DNA from: Marispirochaeta sp.
GTDB taxonomy: Bacteria > Spirochaetota > Spirochaetia > JC444 > Marispirochaetaceae
Length of the DNA: 64,000 nt
Assembly (NCBI RefSeq): GCF_963668165.1
Contig: NZ_OY764209.1
Coordinates: forward strand, 62,001 to 126,000
Reading direction: 5' to 3'
Made by a program: the position numbers and the translations under genes. Shown piece after piece: positions 10,146-18,549 of this stretch. Numbering within the stretch: the stretch's first letter is position 1; the number at the start of each line of letters is the position of its first letter. The notes under the pieces were generated by a model, which was not told where the DNA came from, did no database searches, and saw nothing but the letters and a program-made list of their open reading frames with translations.

Positions 10146-11475
10146 TACCGTACTCCTCTATCATTTTTATCCCGAACAGGGAAGCGTCCGCCTGGGTTAC
10201 ATGGGACAGCAAAGCTTCACGTTGCCGGCTGAATACATCACGACGGGGAACGGGGACTGCATCAGGATAGGATTCCCGCTGTCTTGGATCTACACAGATA
10301 AGGTGGGCCTTTAAGAAGCCTGCCCCTTCCTGCCGCAGGGCAGCAACTGCATCGGCGACAATCGTTCCCACCGCTTCATGCTCAAAGTGCTCCCTGGCCT
10401 CTGAAGGAAGGTCCGGAGATACAATCACAGCAGGTTCCAGGCTGCGGATAATCGTCTCTACCCGTTTAGCAAGGGCGCCCCTGCCTCCCCAGATTTTCAG
10501 GATCTCCTCAACGCTCAGTTCCTGGCTGATACTGTTGTAGGGGTGGTTCTTCAAACCCAGGCGCAGATACACTGCACTCCCCAGAATTGTAAGTGCCCGC
10601 TGTGCTTCGGCGATCCGCAGAGTGGAAAGCTCCCCTGAAGGCCCCGGATATGCTACACGGAAAATTCCCGCTTCGCCATCGGTAAAGAGCAGAACCGCAA
10701 TGCTCAGATTACGCGCAGCAGCGTGGGCAATTAATGCTCCGAAATCGATGGACTCATCATCGGGGTGGGCATGGAGAAAGAGTACATCGCAGCCTTCCGG
10801 AAGCCCTGAATTCCCCTCTGGTTCCAGCAAGATTGTTGGAATCAGCTGCATGGATTCTTTCGGCACATGCCCGGGGCCGGAGAGAGACTCTTCAGAAACA
10901 GCCGCGGGTGCAGGGGAAACTTCTGCTGTTTCCTCCTTTGCCGACTGCACGGAAGCTTCACTGTCCACCAGCTGTTCCTGCTTTCCCGCTAAGGCAAATA
11001 CAAGAAGTAAGACCCCGGCAGCGATTCCCAGCAGCAATGCAGCGTATATTCCTGCAGATTTCCAGGGAACGTCCGCTACAAGCTCCTCAAACTCTTCAAT
11101 AAGTCCGATAAAGCGTATCTTCAGCTCACCATAGCGCACAAAGGAACCTGCAGGAAGCCTGCCCGACCGTCCTTTGACACCGTCAATCAGAATTTCCCTG
11201 CGTGAGCTGACGCCAAGAAAGCCGCCTGACTCTTCTTGCCCTTCCAGCTCCCCCGACGGCTCGAAGCAGAGTTCGTCCGGATGGAAGGCTCCCCCCCTGG
11301 GGGAAGCAATAAAATGGCGCAAATCGATATCGCTGTCCGAAGAAAAACCACAGGAAAAACCTTCAACGGGCAGATCCACCACATGCCATATACCTGTGGG
11401 AGCATCAAGACGTATACGAAGAAACCGCCGTTTCTGAAGGGAGGATCCGGATTTAAATAATCTTTGCAGAGGCAT
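10081..11475 (-). CDS. PIG-L family deacetylase with N-terminal FHA-like domain
   Basis: 464 residues from the chosen ATG. The order is a beta-rich region about 20-145 that resembles an FHA domain, one transmembrane helix about 160-180, an Ala/Glu/Pro linker, then a PIG-L (LmbE) domain with the zinc motif AHPDDE and a downstream HFEHEAVG. PIG-L enzymes are zinc N-deacetylases of GlcNAc-type sugars. The frame opens earlier at 11523, but those first 16 codons cover a terminator hairpin, so I prefer 11475. Neither start has a good ribosome binding site. It overlaps the polysaccharide deacetylase downstream. Confidence 0.8.
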   Translation of the reverse strand: MPLQRLFKSGSSLQKRRFLRIRLDAPTGIWHVVDLPVEGFSCGFSSDSDIDLRHFIASPRGGAFHPDELCFEPSGELEGQEESGGFLGVSSRREILIDGVKGRSGRLPAGSFVRYGELKIRFIGLIEEFEELVADVPWKSAGIYAALLLGIAAGVLLLVFALAGKQEQLVDSEASVQSAKEETAEVSPAPAAVSEESLSGPGHVPKESMQLIPTILLEPEGNSGLPEGCDVLFLHAHPDDESIDFGALIAHAAARNLSIAVLLFTDGEAGIFRVAYPGPSGELSTLRIAEAQRALTILGSAVYLRLGLKNHPYNSISQELSVEEILKIWGGRGALAKRVETIIRSLEPAVIVSPDLPSEAREHFEHEAVGTIVADAVAALRQEGAGFLKAHLICVDPRQRESYPDAVPVPRRDVFSRQREALLSHVTQADASLFGIKMIEEYGNEYYQIKFWELDQSPQSFFLP

Positions 11476-11481
11476 ATAGTA

Positions 11482-11514
11482 AAATTGCCGGGACCTTGTA
11501 GACCCCGGCAATTT
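11482..11514 (-). terminator. Terminator of the secreted-protein gene
   Basis: AAATTGCCGGG and CCCGGCAATTT form a perfect 11-bp stem with an 11-nt loop. On the minus strand it lies about 25 bases past the stop at 11539 and is followed by a short T run. Confidence 0.75.
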
Positions 11515-11538
11515 CACAATCATAAAAACGAGACAGAA

Positions 11539-12177
11539 TTACATGCCGAAGCTGGCAGCCATTCCGTTGGTCCGAAGGGCAACCCAGTCTCCCTTCATGG
11601 GGGAACCGTCGCCAATGTAAAAATAGACATAATAACCAGGATACAGGTCGCTGTAGATTCTGACCTGTCCGCTGATTCCATTTACCACGATACGTACCGG
11701 AACCCTGGAATTAAGATTTTCTGCGTTCAGCAGGTGGGCATAGTCATTAAGATCCACGCTCCGTACAAGATCCATTCTTGTGTGACTTACACTGCGGTAC
11801 ACCTGGGCGCTTAATCCTTCAGGAATATCATCAGAAACAGGATCAGCATCATAATTCAGCCATAACAGGTAGGACTTTCCGCTGCCCCAGGATTTGCGGG
11901 GATGAGCAGAATCGGCAAATACGTGGATACCGAACCCGCCATGCAGATCTTCACCACCTCCTTCATAGCGAACATTGAAAGCGTAAACCATCGGCCCGGC
12001 CTGGGGAACCTTGATATTTACCTTTGCCAGAGGCTCATCCTCATCGAGCTGGTAGAGACGGTCTCCCAGAAGCTTCCAGTCACCTTGGGCAAACTGATAC
12101 TCAGGCAGAGCGTGATCTGCTCCAAACATCGGGACAAGCAGTCCCAGGATTGCGAAAAGGATTATAACCTTCTTCAT
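11539..12177 (-). CDS. Secreted protein of unknown function
   Basis: 212 residues with a classical signal peptide (MKKVIILFAILGLLVPMFGA, then cleavage). The mature part is predicted beta-rich (YAFNVRYEGGGEDLHGGFGIHVF; VRIVVNGISGQVRIYSDLY), reminiscent of jelly-roll carbohydrate-binding or LamG-like folds, but I cannot assign a family. The ATG has AGAGGAAGG upstream. A TATAAT box with a palindrome in its spacer lies at 12198-12218. A terminator follows, so it is probably monocistronic. Confidence 0.8.
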   Translation of the reverse strand: MKKVIILFAILGLLVPMFGADHALPEYQFAQGDWKLLGDRLYQLDEDEPLAKVNIKVPQAGPMVYAFNVRYEGGGEDLHGGFGIHVFADSAHPRKSWGSGKSYLLWLNYDADPVSDDIPEGLSAQVYRSVSHTRMDLVRSVDLNDYAHLLNAENLNSRVPVRIVVNGISGQVRIYSDLYPGYYVYFYIGDGSPMKGDWVALRTNGMAASFGM

Positions 12178-12197
12178 AATGCTTCACCTTCCTCTCT

Positions 12198-12218
12198 ATT
12201 ATATTAAAGTGCTTTAAT
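12198..12218 (-). promoter_or_regulatory. Promoter with palindrome in the spacer
   Basis: On the minus strand a perfect TATAAT (12203-12198) is preceded by ATTAAAG-CA-CTTTAAT (12218-12203), two 7-base arms exactly where the spacer should be. A closely related GATTAAAGCACTTT occurs at 2466-2479 between the diguanylate cyclase and nrpR genes. Candidate repressor site; the regulator is unknown. Confidence 0.45.
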
Positions 12219-12308
12219 CGAACATTTCTATGGTAGGTCACTCCCCGTGAGCCGTCAAGTTATTTTTCCATGAGATCTTTCCATAAGACACGGAGAGTTA
12301 CGCATAAC

Positions 12309-12350
12309 TTGCCTGAAGCCCCCCGCTGTACTACCTTATTAGAGTAATAA
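12309..12350 (+). promoter_or_regulatory. osmC promoter and palindromic operator candidate
   Basis: TTGCCT (12309-12314), 17 bases, TACCTT (12332-12337). Overlapping the start region is TTATTA-GAG-TAATAA (12336-12350), a perfect inverted repeat of the size and A+T richness of redox-regulator boxes. Confidence 0.45.
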
Positions 12351-12378
12351 TACAAGAAAACAGCCAAGGAGAAACCCG

Positions 12379-12798
12379 ATGAAACAGACGATTTCCTGTG
12401 AATGGAAGGGCGGGATGGCCTTTGAGAGCATAATGGGTAAGCACAGCATCCGCCTGGATGCGGACCCTGAATCAGGAGGCAGCGACAGCGGCGTACGGCC
12501 GAAACCGCTCATGCTGACAGCTTTAGCCGGCTGCACCGGCATGGATGTGGCGGCCATGCTGACCAAGATGCGGCAGCCCCTCAGCTTCTTTAACCTGGAA
12601 GTTGAGGCCGAGACAAGCGAAGACCACCCCAAAACCTATACCAGCATGGAACTGGTCTATCAGTTCAGGAAGTCCGACGGACTTGATGAGAGTAAAGTGG
12701 AAAAAGCGATAAAGTTATCCCAGGAAAAATACTGCGGTGTTTCGGCTATGCTGAAAAAAGCAGCCAATTTGAGCTATAGAATCGAATATCTGGACTGA
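12379..12798 (+). CDS. OsmC family protein
   Basis: 139 residues. OsmC/Ohr-fold proteins are dimeric thiol peroxidases that use two cysteines against organic hydroperoxides. Cysteines lie in the two expected places, LAGCTGMDV (helix after the first sheet) and KYCGVSAML. It belongs to the YhfA-like branch rather than classical Ohr. AAGGAG precedes the ATG. It shares a bidirectional terminator with hcp, and the local grouping (OsmC, Hcp, Crp/Fnr regulator) suggests a stress-defence neighbourhood. Confidence 0.88.
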   Translation: MKQTISCEWKGGMAFESIMGKHSIRLDADPESGGSDSGVRPKPLMLTALAGCTGMDVAAMLTKMRQPLSFFNLEVEAETSEDHPKTYTSMELVYQFRKSDGLDESKVEKAIKLSQEKYCGVSAMLKKAANLSYRIEYLD

Positions 12799-12815
12799 TT
12801 CCCTGACTGACCTGT

Positions 12816-12850
12816 AAAAAGGCCGTCCCCGAAACCGGGAACGGCCTTTT
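12816..12850. terminator. Bidirectional terminator between osmC and hcp
   Basis: AAAAGGCCGT...ACGGCCTTTT with inner CCCG/CGGG pairing gives a strong stem with A tracts upstream and T tracts downstream on both strands. Confidence 0.9.
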
Positions 12851-12868
12851 GGTCGCAGGAATGCTTGC

Positions 12869-14494
12869 TCAGGCCCCTGCCATCATTGCTTCGACATCGG
12901 CGGAAACCTCGCCGATTGGTTTAATATTAAAGTTCTCTACCAGAACTTTTGCAACTCCCGGCGAGAGGAAGGCCGGCAGGGTCGGTCCCAGACGGATTCC
13001 CTTTACCCCCAGGTAGAGAAGCGCCAGCAGCACCGCCACGGCTTTTTGCTCATACCAGGCCAGATCAAAGGAGATCGGCAGTTCGTTGATATCGTCGAGT
13101 CCGAAGACCTCTTTCAGTTTGAGGGCGATTACAGCCAGGCTGTAGGAATCGTTACACTGCCCAGCGTCGAGGACCCGCGGGATACCGCCGATTTCCCCGA
13201 GGTTCAGCTTGTTATAGCGGTACTTGGCGCAACCTGCCGTCAGGATTACCGCGTCCTGGGGAAGAGCTTCGGCGATTTCGGTAAAGTAACTTCTCCTGGG
13301 TTGACGGCCGTCACAGCCTGCCATGACCACAAAACGTTTAATCGCGCCGCTCTTAACAGCGTCCACGATCCTGTCTGCCAGGGCCAGCACCTGCTGATGG
13401 GCAAAACCGCCGACAATCTCTCCCGTTTCAATCTCCGTGGGGGGATCACAGGTTTTAGCCAGGGCGATTACTTCGCTGAAATTCTTCTGCTCGCCCTCTT
13501 TGGGTTCAGGAATATGCTTGACACCGGGATATCCGGTTACACCGGTAGTGAAGATTCGGTCCTTGTAGGCATCCTTAACCGGGGTAATACAGTTGGTGGT
13601 CATTACGATCGGACCATTGAAGCTGGCGAACTCCTTGTCCTGCTTCCACCATGAGCTGCCGTAATTACCCACGAAGTGTGAATACCTTTTAAAGGCCGGA
13701 TAGTAGTTGGCGGGAAGCATCTCCGAATGAGTGTAGACATCCACACCGGTACCTTCTGTCTGCTTTAACAGATCGTCCATGTCCCGCAGGTCATGACCGG
13801 AAATAAGAATTCCCGGATTCTTGCCCACTCCGATGTTTACCTTCGTAATCTCCGGTGAACCGTAGGTTTCCGTGTTGGCCTTGTCCAGCAGAGCCATCGC
13901 GCTTACCGCGGTTTCGCCGGTTTTGAGAACAAGCTGCACCAGCTCGTCCACACTTTTATCTTCCAGGCAGGTGCTCAGGGCTTCCAGTAAAAAGGCGTAA
14001 ACAGACTGGTCCTCGTAACCAAGGCGGCCGGCATGTTCGGTATATGCGGCAAGTCCCTTGCAGCCGTAGACAGTGAGCTCCTTGAGAGAACGCGCATCTT
14101 CGTTGCCCTCCGTCATAACTCCGACCTGCGCAGCCTTATTCACCCACTGGGCTTCCGGGAGTGACCAGGTCGCGGCATCACCCTTCGAGGTACCGCCGTT
14201 CTTCTGTACCAGCTGATCCCGAAGGGACAGGGTGCTCCTGATAAAACCTTTCAGCTTTTCATCATCAAAATTGGCATTAGTAATAGTGGCAAAGAGCCCC
14301 TGCGCTGCCATCCAGCCCGCGCTTTTAATGCTTTCTTCATCTCCAGCTTCCAGAGCAACGGCTGAAAGACCTTTCAGGCTGTAGATCAGCAGATCCTGTA
14401 CACCCGCGGTATGGTCCTCCTTGCCGCAGACGCCCTTGACGGTACAGCCAATGTTTTTGGCTGCCTCCTGACATTGAAAACAGAACATACTCAT
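12869..14494 (-). CDS. hcp: Hybrid cluster protein (hydroxylamine reductase)
   Basis: 541 residues. The N-terminal cluster cysteines are C5, C8, C17 and C23 (CFQC...CTVKGVC), the spacing of class I Hcp from anaerobes. The hybrid-cluster ligands are visible in [16 protein letters not shown] and DAGQCND. Hcp reduces NO (and hydroxylamine in vitro) and protects anaerobes from nitrosative stress. A good ribosome binding site (AAGGAG) precedes the ATG. It is divergent from a Crp/Fnr regulator with a shared palindrome in between, and no hcr reductase gene is adjacent. Confidence 0.96.
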   Translation of the reverse strand: MSMFCFQCQEAAKNIGCTVKGVCGKEDHTAGVQDLLIYSLKGLSAVALEAGDEESIKSAGWMAAQGLFATITNANFDDEKLKGFIRSTLSLRDQLVQKNGGTSKGDAATWSLPEAQWVNKAAQVGVMTEGNEDARSLKELTVYGCKGLAAYTEHAGRLGYEDQSVYAFLLEALSTCLEDKSVDELVQLVLKTGETAVSAMALLDKANTETYGSPEITKVNIGVGKNPGILISGHDLRDMDDLLKQTEGTGVDVYTHSEMLPANYYPAFKRYSHFVGNYGSSWWKQDKEFASFNGPIVMTTNCITPVKDAYKDRIFTTGVTGYPGVKHIPEPKEGEQKNFSEVIALAKTCDPPTEIETGEIVGGFAHQQVLALADRIVDAVKSGAIKRFVVMAGCDGRQPRRSYFTEIAEALPQDAVILTAGCAKYRYNKLNLGEIGGIPRVLDAGQCNDSYSLAVIALKLKEVFGLDDINELPISFDLAWYEQKAVAVLLALLYLGVKGIRLGPTLPAFLSPGVAKVLVENFNIKPIGEVSADVEAMMAGA

Positions 14495-14521
14495 GGTTTT
14501 CTCCTTCTTAAAAAGTTATTT

Positions 14522-14562
14522 CAGGGATCAGAATCCCTGTCAGTTTCCTGTTCTCTGTCAGT
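14522..14562. promoter_or_regulatory. Operator candidate between hcp and the Crp/Fnr gene
   Basis: CAGGGAT-CAGA-ATCCCTG (14522-14539) is a perfect 7+7 palindrome. CTGTCAGT is repeated directly at 14537 and 14555. On the hcp strand CTGACA is followed 17 bases later by AATAAC, so the palindrome falls in the spacer of a plausible promoter. Confidence 0.55.
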
Positions 14563-15297
14563 ATGAGCTTGATCGATGAGAGTTTCTGTAATATATGTTA
14601 CCGTATGGCTGAGATTCCAGAAAGAGCATATCAGGACCTGGCGGCTTCCTCACTTTTTTCCGGCTTCAGTGTTAAGGAGATCCGGGCCCTCTGCCAGGAT
14701 GCCCGCTGTGTCTTTACCTCGTACCATAAAGACGCACTGGTCGCCTTCCGGGGAGACAGCTACGAACGGCTTCTGCTCCTGACCCGGGGAACCTTGAAGG
14801 CGGAGATAGTCGACGAAAAAGGAACCAGTCTGAAGATGGAGAGCCTTGTAGGTCCAAGCCCGGTGGCCACGGCAGTCCTCTTTTCAAGCGAGGCTGTACT
14901 GCCGGTTCAGCTGCGGGCGGAAACCGATACCGAGGTGGTAACAGTCTCACGCCAGGGAGTGCTTGATATCTGCCGGCGGGATGAGCGTTTTTTACGGAAT
15001 TATTTAAAAGACGCCGGGGACAAGATCAGCTTTTTGGCGGAGAAGATACGCCTGCTGCGTTTTACCACAATACGGCAGAAAATTGCCGGCTATTTTCTGG
15101 ATCTTGCAAACCGGCAGGGCTCGGACCACCTGCAGCTGCCGTATAACCTGGAAAGCCTGGCGGATGTCTTCGGGGTGACCCGGCCGGCCCTCTCCCGCTG
15201 CATGGCTCAGCTGGTGGATCAGAATATTCTGCGCCGGGACGGCCGGGATTACAGTATTGTCTCCCGCCGGTCCTTAAAAGAACTGATAGAAGAATAA
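14563..15297 (+). CDS. Crp/Fnr family regulator (HcpR-like)
   Basis: 244 residues: a cyclic-nucleotide-binding-like sensor domain (about 25-150) and a C-terminal winged helix (about 165-240) with recognition helix VTRPALSRCMAQL. It lacks an Fnr-type four-cysteine cluster; three cysteines (C9, C12, C43) lie near the N-terminus. Divergent location next to hcp fits HcpR-type regulators that answer nitrosative stress, sometimes with heme; that function is inferred. An alternative start is the ATG at 14605. Neither has a clear ribosome binding site. Confidence 0.85.
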   Translation: MSLIDESFCNICYRMAEIPERAYQDLAASSLFSGFSVKEIRALCQDARCVFTSYHKDALVAFRGDSYERLLLLTRGTLKAEIVDEKGTSLKMESLVGPSPVATAVLFSSEAVLPVQLRAETDTEVVTVSRQGVLDICRRDERFLRNYLKDAGDKISFLAEKIRLLRFTTIRQKIAGYFLDLANRQGSDHLQLPYNLESLADVFGVTRPALSRCMAQLVDQNILRRDGRDYSIVSRRSLKELIEE

Positions 15298-15323
15298 GCC
15301 TCTCTCCTGCAGGATCCACAGGA

Positions 15324-16025
15324 TCAGGATTCTTCCTTCATCCGGTAACCGATGCCCCGGACTGTTTCGATAAAAGCTCCGGACTCCTTGAGTTTTTTAC
15401 GTATATTGAGGACTTGTACATCCACGGAGCGCTCGGTTACAGGATAATCATCGCCTTTTATATTCGAGATAATCTGGTTGCGGGAGTACACCCAGCCGGG
15501 ATTTCCGGCGAGAAAATGGAGTATCTGGTATTCGGTCAAACTCAAATCAACCACTTCCCCGCCACGTTCCACCAGATGCCGCCGAGGATCGATGCTGATA
15601 TCGTGGATTGTCAGTTTACCCTCTTTAAGAACCTCGCTGTCTCCAGTATCTTGGCCCCGCCGCAGGAGAGCCCGTACCCGGGCAACAAGGACTCTGGGGC
15701 TGAAGGGTTTGGTAAGATAATCATCGGCGCCGATTTCAAGGCCCAGTACAATATCGGAATCCTCGTTTTTCGCCGTTACCATCAGAATCGGCAGGGCTCT
15801 GGTGCTTTCCTGCGAACGCAGATACCTGCAGATGTCGATACCATTGGCTCCGGGCAGCATAAGGTCAAGGACCAGCAGGTCAGGTTTTATCCGGGCAAGC
15901 TCTTTCAGGACTTCGTTTCCCCGGGAAACCCCGTGAACCTTAAAACCCTCTTTTTCCAGATTAAAGCGTATCAGTTCGAATATCGTATCCTCGTCCTCGA
16001 CAACCAGGATTGTAATCGTATCCAT
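15324..16025 (-). CDS. OmpR/PhoB-type response regulator
   Basis: 233 residues. Receiver domain 1-120 with phospho-acceptor D54 (LLVLDLMLPGANG), the acidic pair ED at 10-11, and the conserved Lys in KPFSP. A winged-helix DNA-binding domain follows at 135-230 (LTEYQILHFL, RSVDVQVLNIRKKL, IETVRGIGYRM). The frame extends to 16085, but the ATG at 16025 matches the family N-terminus and has GGGGGA upstream, so I use it. No histidine kinase gene is adjacent, making it an orphan. Confidence 0.9.
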   Translation of the reverse strand: MDTITILVVEDEDTIFELIRFNLEKEGFKVHGVSRGNEVLKELARIKPDLLVLDLMLPGANGIDICRYLRSQESTRALPILMVTAKNEDSDIVLGLEIGADDYLTKPFSPRVLVARVRALLRRGQDTGDSEVLKEGKLTIHDISIDPRRHLVERGGEVVDLSLTEYQILHFLAGNPGWVYSRNQIISNIKGDDYPVTERSVDVQVLNIRKKLKESGAFIETVRGIGYRMKEES

Positions 16026-16101
16026 ACATCCCCCATACCCTGATACGCATGGTAGCACAGTTGCCACAGGAGGAAAAGCTGGCAAAACGGCTCCTTCAAC
16101 A

Positions 16102-16130
16102 TTGATTTATATGCCAACCGGGCTTACATT
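16102..16130 (+). promoter_or_regulatory. Candidate promoter
   Basis: TTGATT (16102-16107), 17 bases, TACATT (16125-16130), about 37 bases upstream of the ATG of the 127-residue hypothetical gene. Confidence 0.4.
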
Positions 16131-16166
16131 AAAGACAGTAAAGACTATTATTAAGAGAGGACTTCC

Positions 16167-16550
16167 ATGACAGCAACTGCTCAGGATTATAGAAAAAAAA
16201 TAGAGGTATTACCGAAGCATGATCAGAAAGCCATTGATGTGGCCACGAATCAGCTGGAAATGCTGCATGCCTCCTTTTATACCGGGACTATGGACCTTAA
16301 TCTGAAAAAAATGTCAAAAGATGATGTACTAAAAACCATAGATTCCATTGAATCAATGGATGCTGAAAAGATGCGCTCCTCCTGGATGTTTGAGCCTCCT
16401 TTTGACAGCAGTGATCCCGAGGGGTGGCTAAAGCAGGCCAGGCTGATCCGCATTGCCTACCTTACAGAACAGTATGAGCTGCTCTCCCGTCTGCGGGACG
16501 ATGATCCCGAAGCCTGGGACGAGATCAATGAACTCTATTTCGACGATTGA
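16167..16550 (+). CDS. Small acidic hypothetical protein
   Basis: 127 residues, soluble, predicted mostly helical and acidic at the C-terminus (DDDPEAWDEINELYFDD). AGAGGA precedes the ATG and a promoter candidate lies upstream, so the gene is probably real. I do not recognise a family. It lies between an orphan OmpR regulator and the omptin homologue. Confidence 0.7.
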   Translation: MTATAQDYRKKIEVLPKHDQKAIDVATNQLEMLHASFYTGTMDLNLKKMSKDDVLKTIDSIESMDAEKMRSSWMFEPPFDSSDPEGWLKQARLIRIAYLTEQYELLSRLRDDDPEAWDEINELYFDD

Positions 16551-16612
16551 TACCGCAGACGCCATAATCACTCTTTTTAAAACTTGAATAAAGGGTCATA
16601 CTGCAACTAAGC

Positions 16613-17593
16613 GTGAAAATTCAATCAGCGATTCATTGCCGGATAGTTCTTCTCATTGTTTTATTTTCCCTTGTACCTCTTTCCCTCTTCGCTAAGGAGA
16701 GCGGCTGGAAGTTCGGGATTATCGGGGAATACGGCTTCGGCGAAAGCTCCTATGAACTGCAGGTGAACGATGGAACTGATTCTGTGCGCAGCCTTCTGGT
16801 CTTTCCCCTGGATACCGCCTACATCGGAATCGAAGCGGAAAAGGAAGACCTGTCCGGATCCAGACGCTTTACCGTAAAAGTCCTCACCAATCTCACCCCG
16901 CCGGCAAGTAAAATGATCGACGAAGACTGGCTTGACCTGAACGATGCCTCGGAACCGGAGTATATCTACACCGAATCCAACCTGGAGTACCGCTCCTTCG
17001 ATCTGAATCTGCAGGGAAACTGGCAGCTGCGGGAGTTCCCGGACTTCAGGCTCTTTTTCGGCGCCGGCTACCGGCTCCTCTGGGCCTATCAGCTGATTAC
17101 CGATTTTAAGGGTTATAAACTCTACGATACGGACCAGGACGGCAGCATCGACAGTCAGACGACAATCCCATACACCAAAAAAGACGCCATCGACTACAGC
17201 ATTATCTACCATATCATCGATGCAGGGCTCCTTGCCGAGGCGATGATAGGCAAAAACGCGAGCATCAGCATCGCGGCCGCGCCATCAGTGGGCCTGGTAC
17301 TTGACCGGGACGATCATCTGCTGCGCAGCAAGCTCTCCACCGGTCGGGGATTCGGCTACGGCTTCAGCTTTGCGGCCGCTATGGAGCTCCACGGAAGCCG
17401 GAGGAGCCGCTCCTTTACACCGTACCTGCGTATCTTCGGCTCTTACCGCTGGTTCTTTTCTCCAGGACAGCAGCGGCAGTACTGGTACGATGATGCGGAC
17501 GGAGTATCTGAAGGCACCGAGTATGACGGCCTGGTGCATGATGTAGAGTTGATTGATCCGCGGCTGGGAATCAGCGCGGGGGCGCGGTTTTAG
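16613..17593 (+). CDS. Omptin-family outer-membrane protease homologue
   Basis: 326 residues from a GTG start. Signal peptide about 1-27 (LIVLFSLVPLSLFA), then alternating hydrophobic strands ending in GARF with a terminal Phe, as in outer-membrane barrels. The segment MIDEDWLD (101-108) aligns with the OmpT segment MVDQDWMD that supplies catalytic Asp83/Asp85 (here D103/D105). DRDDHLL (231-237) aligns with the Asp210-Glu-His212 motif (here D233, H235). The catalytic set is therefore intact. Omptins cleave peptides at basic residues at the cell surface. No strong ribosome binding site is visible, so the start is uncertain. Confidence 0.78.
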   Translation: MKIQSAIHCRIVLLIVLFSLVPLSLFAKESGWKFGIIGEYGFGESSYELQVNDGTDSVRSLLVFPLDTAYIGIEAEKEDLSGSRRFTVKVLTNLTPPASKMIDEDWLDLNDASEPEYIYTESNLEYRSFDLNLQGNWQLREFPDFRLFFGAGYRLLWAYQLITDFKGYKLYDTDQDGSIDSQTTIPYTKKDAIDYSIIYHIIDAGLLAEAMIGKNASISIAAAPSVGLVLDRDDHLLRSKLSTGRGFGYGFSFAAAMELHGSRRSRSFTPYLRIFGSYRWFFSPGQQRQYWYDDADGVSEGTEYDGLVHDVELIDPRLGISAGARF

Positions 17594-17595
17594 TT

Positions 17596-18549
17596 TTACA
17601 GGGCGGGCAGAATACGGTTGCGGCCCGCGTCCTTGGCATGATACAGATTGTCATCCGCCAGCTTGATCAGCTCCGACGGGGTCTCATCGCTCTGCAGGGA
17701 GTTCAGCCCTCCACTGATGGTAACATTCACCCCTTCTTTGCCCCAGGTGTGGGACTCAATCTTGGAGCGGATGCGCTCGGCAATTACCAGTCCCCCGTCA
17801 AGGGATGTATTCGGTAAAATCAGGATGAACTCTTCTCCCCCGTAGCGGCCGGGAACGTCACCCTCACGAATGCTGGAACGGATAATTTCTGCGACATCCA
17901 CAAGAACTGTGTCTCCAAAGGGGTGTCCGTAGGAGTCGTTCAATTCTTTAAAATAGTCCAGGTCCAGCATGGCAACAGTAAGGGGATTGTTGTAACGTTT
18001 TGCGTTCGCCGCTTCGTGCTGAAGCCGGTCCATACAGTGGGAATGGTTGTACAAGCCTGTCAGGCCATCGGTTATGGCAAGCTGCTGCAGCAGCACGTTC
18101 TGCTTGCCCAGTTCGTCCATATAGTGGATTATCAGGCGGCGGTTGCGAACAAGTTCGATATGGTTTCTTACCCGTACCAGAAGTTCATCGGCGTTAAAAG
18201 GTTTTTGAATATAGTCCGCCGCTCCGAGTTTGAATCCCTTGATTACATCCTCCGTCTCCGTGCGGGCGGAAAGGAATATTACCGGGATATCCTTCATTTC
18301 GGCGGATTCTTTCATGCGGCGGCAGGCCTCAAACCCATTCATCTCCGGCATCATGACATCCATCAGAACAAGGTCCGGTTTGACCCGTGGGATCATCTCC
18401 AGAGCCTTTTTACCATTAGAGGCGGGAGCAATCTTGAAGCCCTCGTCTTTCAGCAGCTTGCCCAGAAACTGAATATTTGCCGGAACATCATCGACAATCA
18501 GGATGGCCATCTCTTCGAATTCCGGAACCGGTGTCAAGGTCTCAATCAT
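17596..18549 (-). CDS. Response regulator with GGDEF output (diguanylate cyclase)
   Basis: 317 residues. Receiver domain about 14-130 with phospho-acceptor D64 (LVLMDVMMPEMNG) and KPFNADELL. GGDEF domain about 155-315 with active-site GGEEF and I-site REGD. Phosphorylation should switch on c-di-GMP synthesis. Its ATG overlaps the stop of the hybrid kinase gene (ATGA), with AAGGA before it, so the kinase at 18546 is the expected partner, the more so because that kinase's own receiver lacks the acceptor Asp. Confidence 0.94.
   Translation of the reverse strand: MIETLTPVPEFEEMAILIVDDVPANIQFLGKLLKDEGFKIAPASNGKKALEMIPRVKPDLVLMDVMMPEMNGFEACRRMKESAEMKDIPVIFLSARTETEDVIKGFKLGAADYIQKPFNADELLVRVRNHIELVRNRRLIIHYMDELGKQNVLLQQLAITDGLTGLYNHSHCMDRLQHEAANAKRYNNPLTVAMLDLDYFKELNDSYGHPFGDTVLVDVAEIIRSSIREGDVPGRYGGEEFILILPNTSLDGGLVIAERIRSKIESHTWGKEGVNVTISGGLNSLQSDETPSELIKLADDNLYHAKDAGRNRILPAL

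Noticed and set aside
11476..11523. Longer start for the PIG-L gene
   Set aside because: These codons coincide with an 11-bp perfect hairpin that fits as the terminator of the preceding gene.
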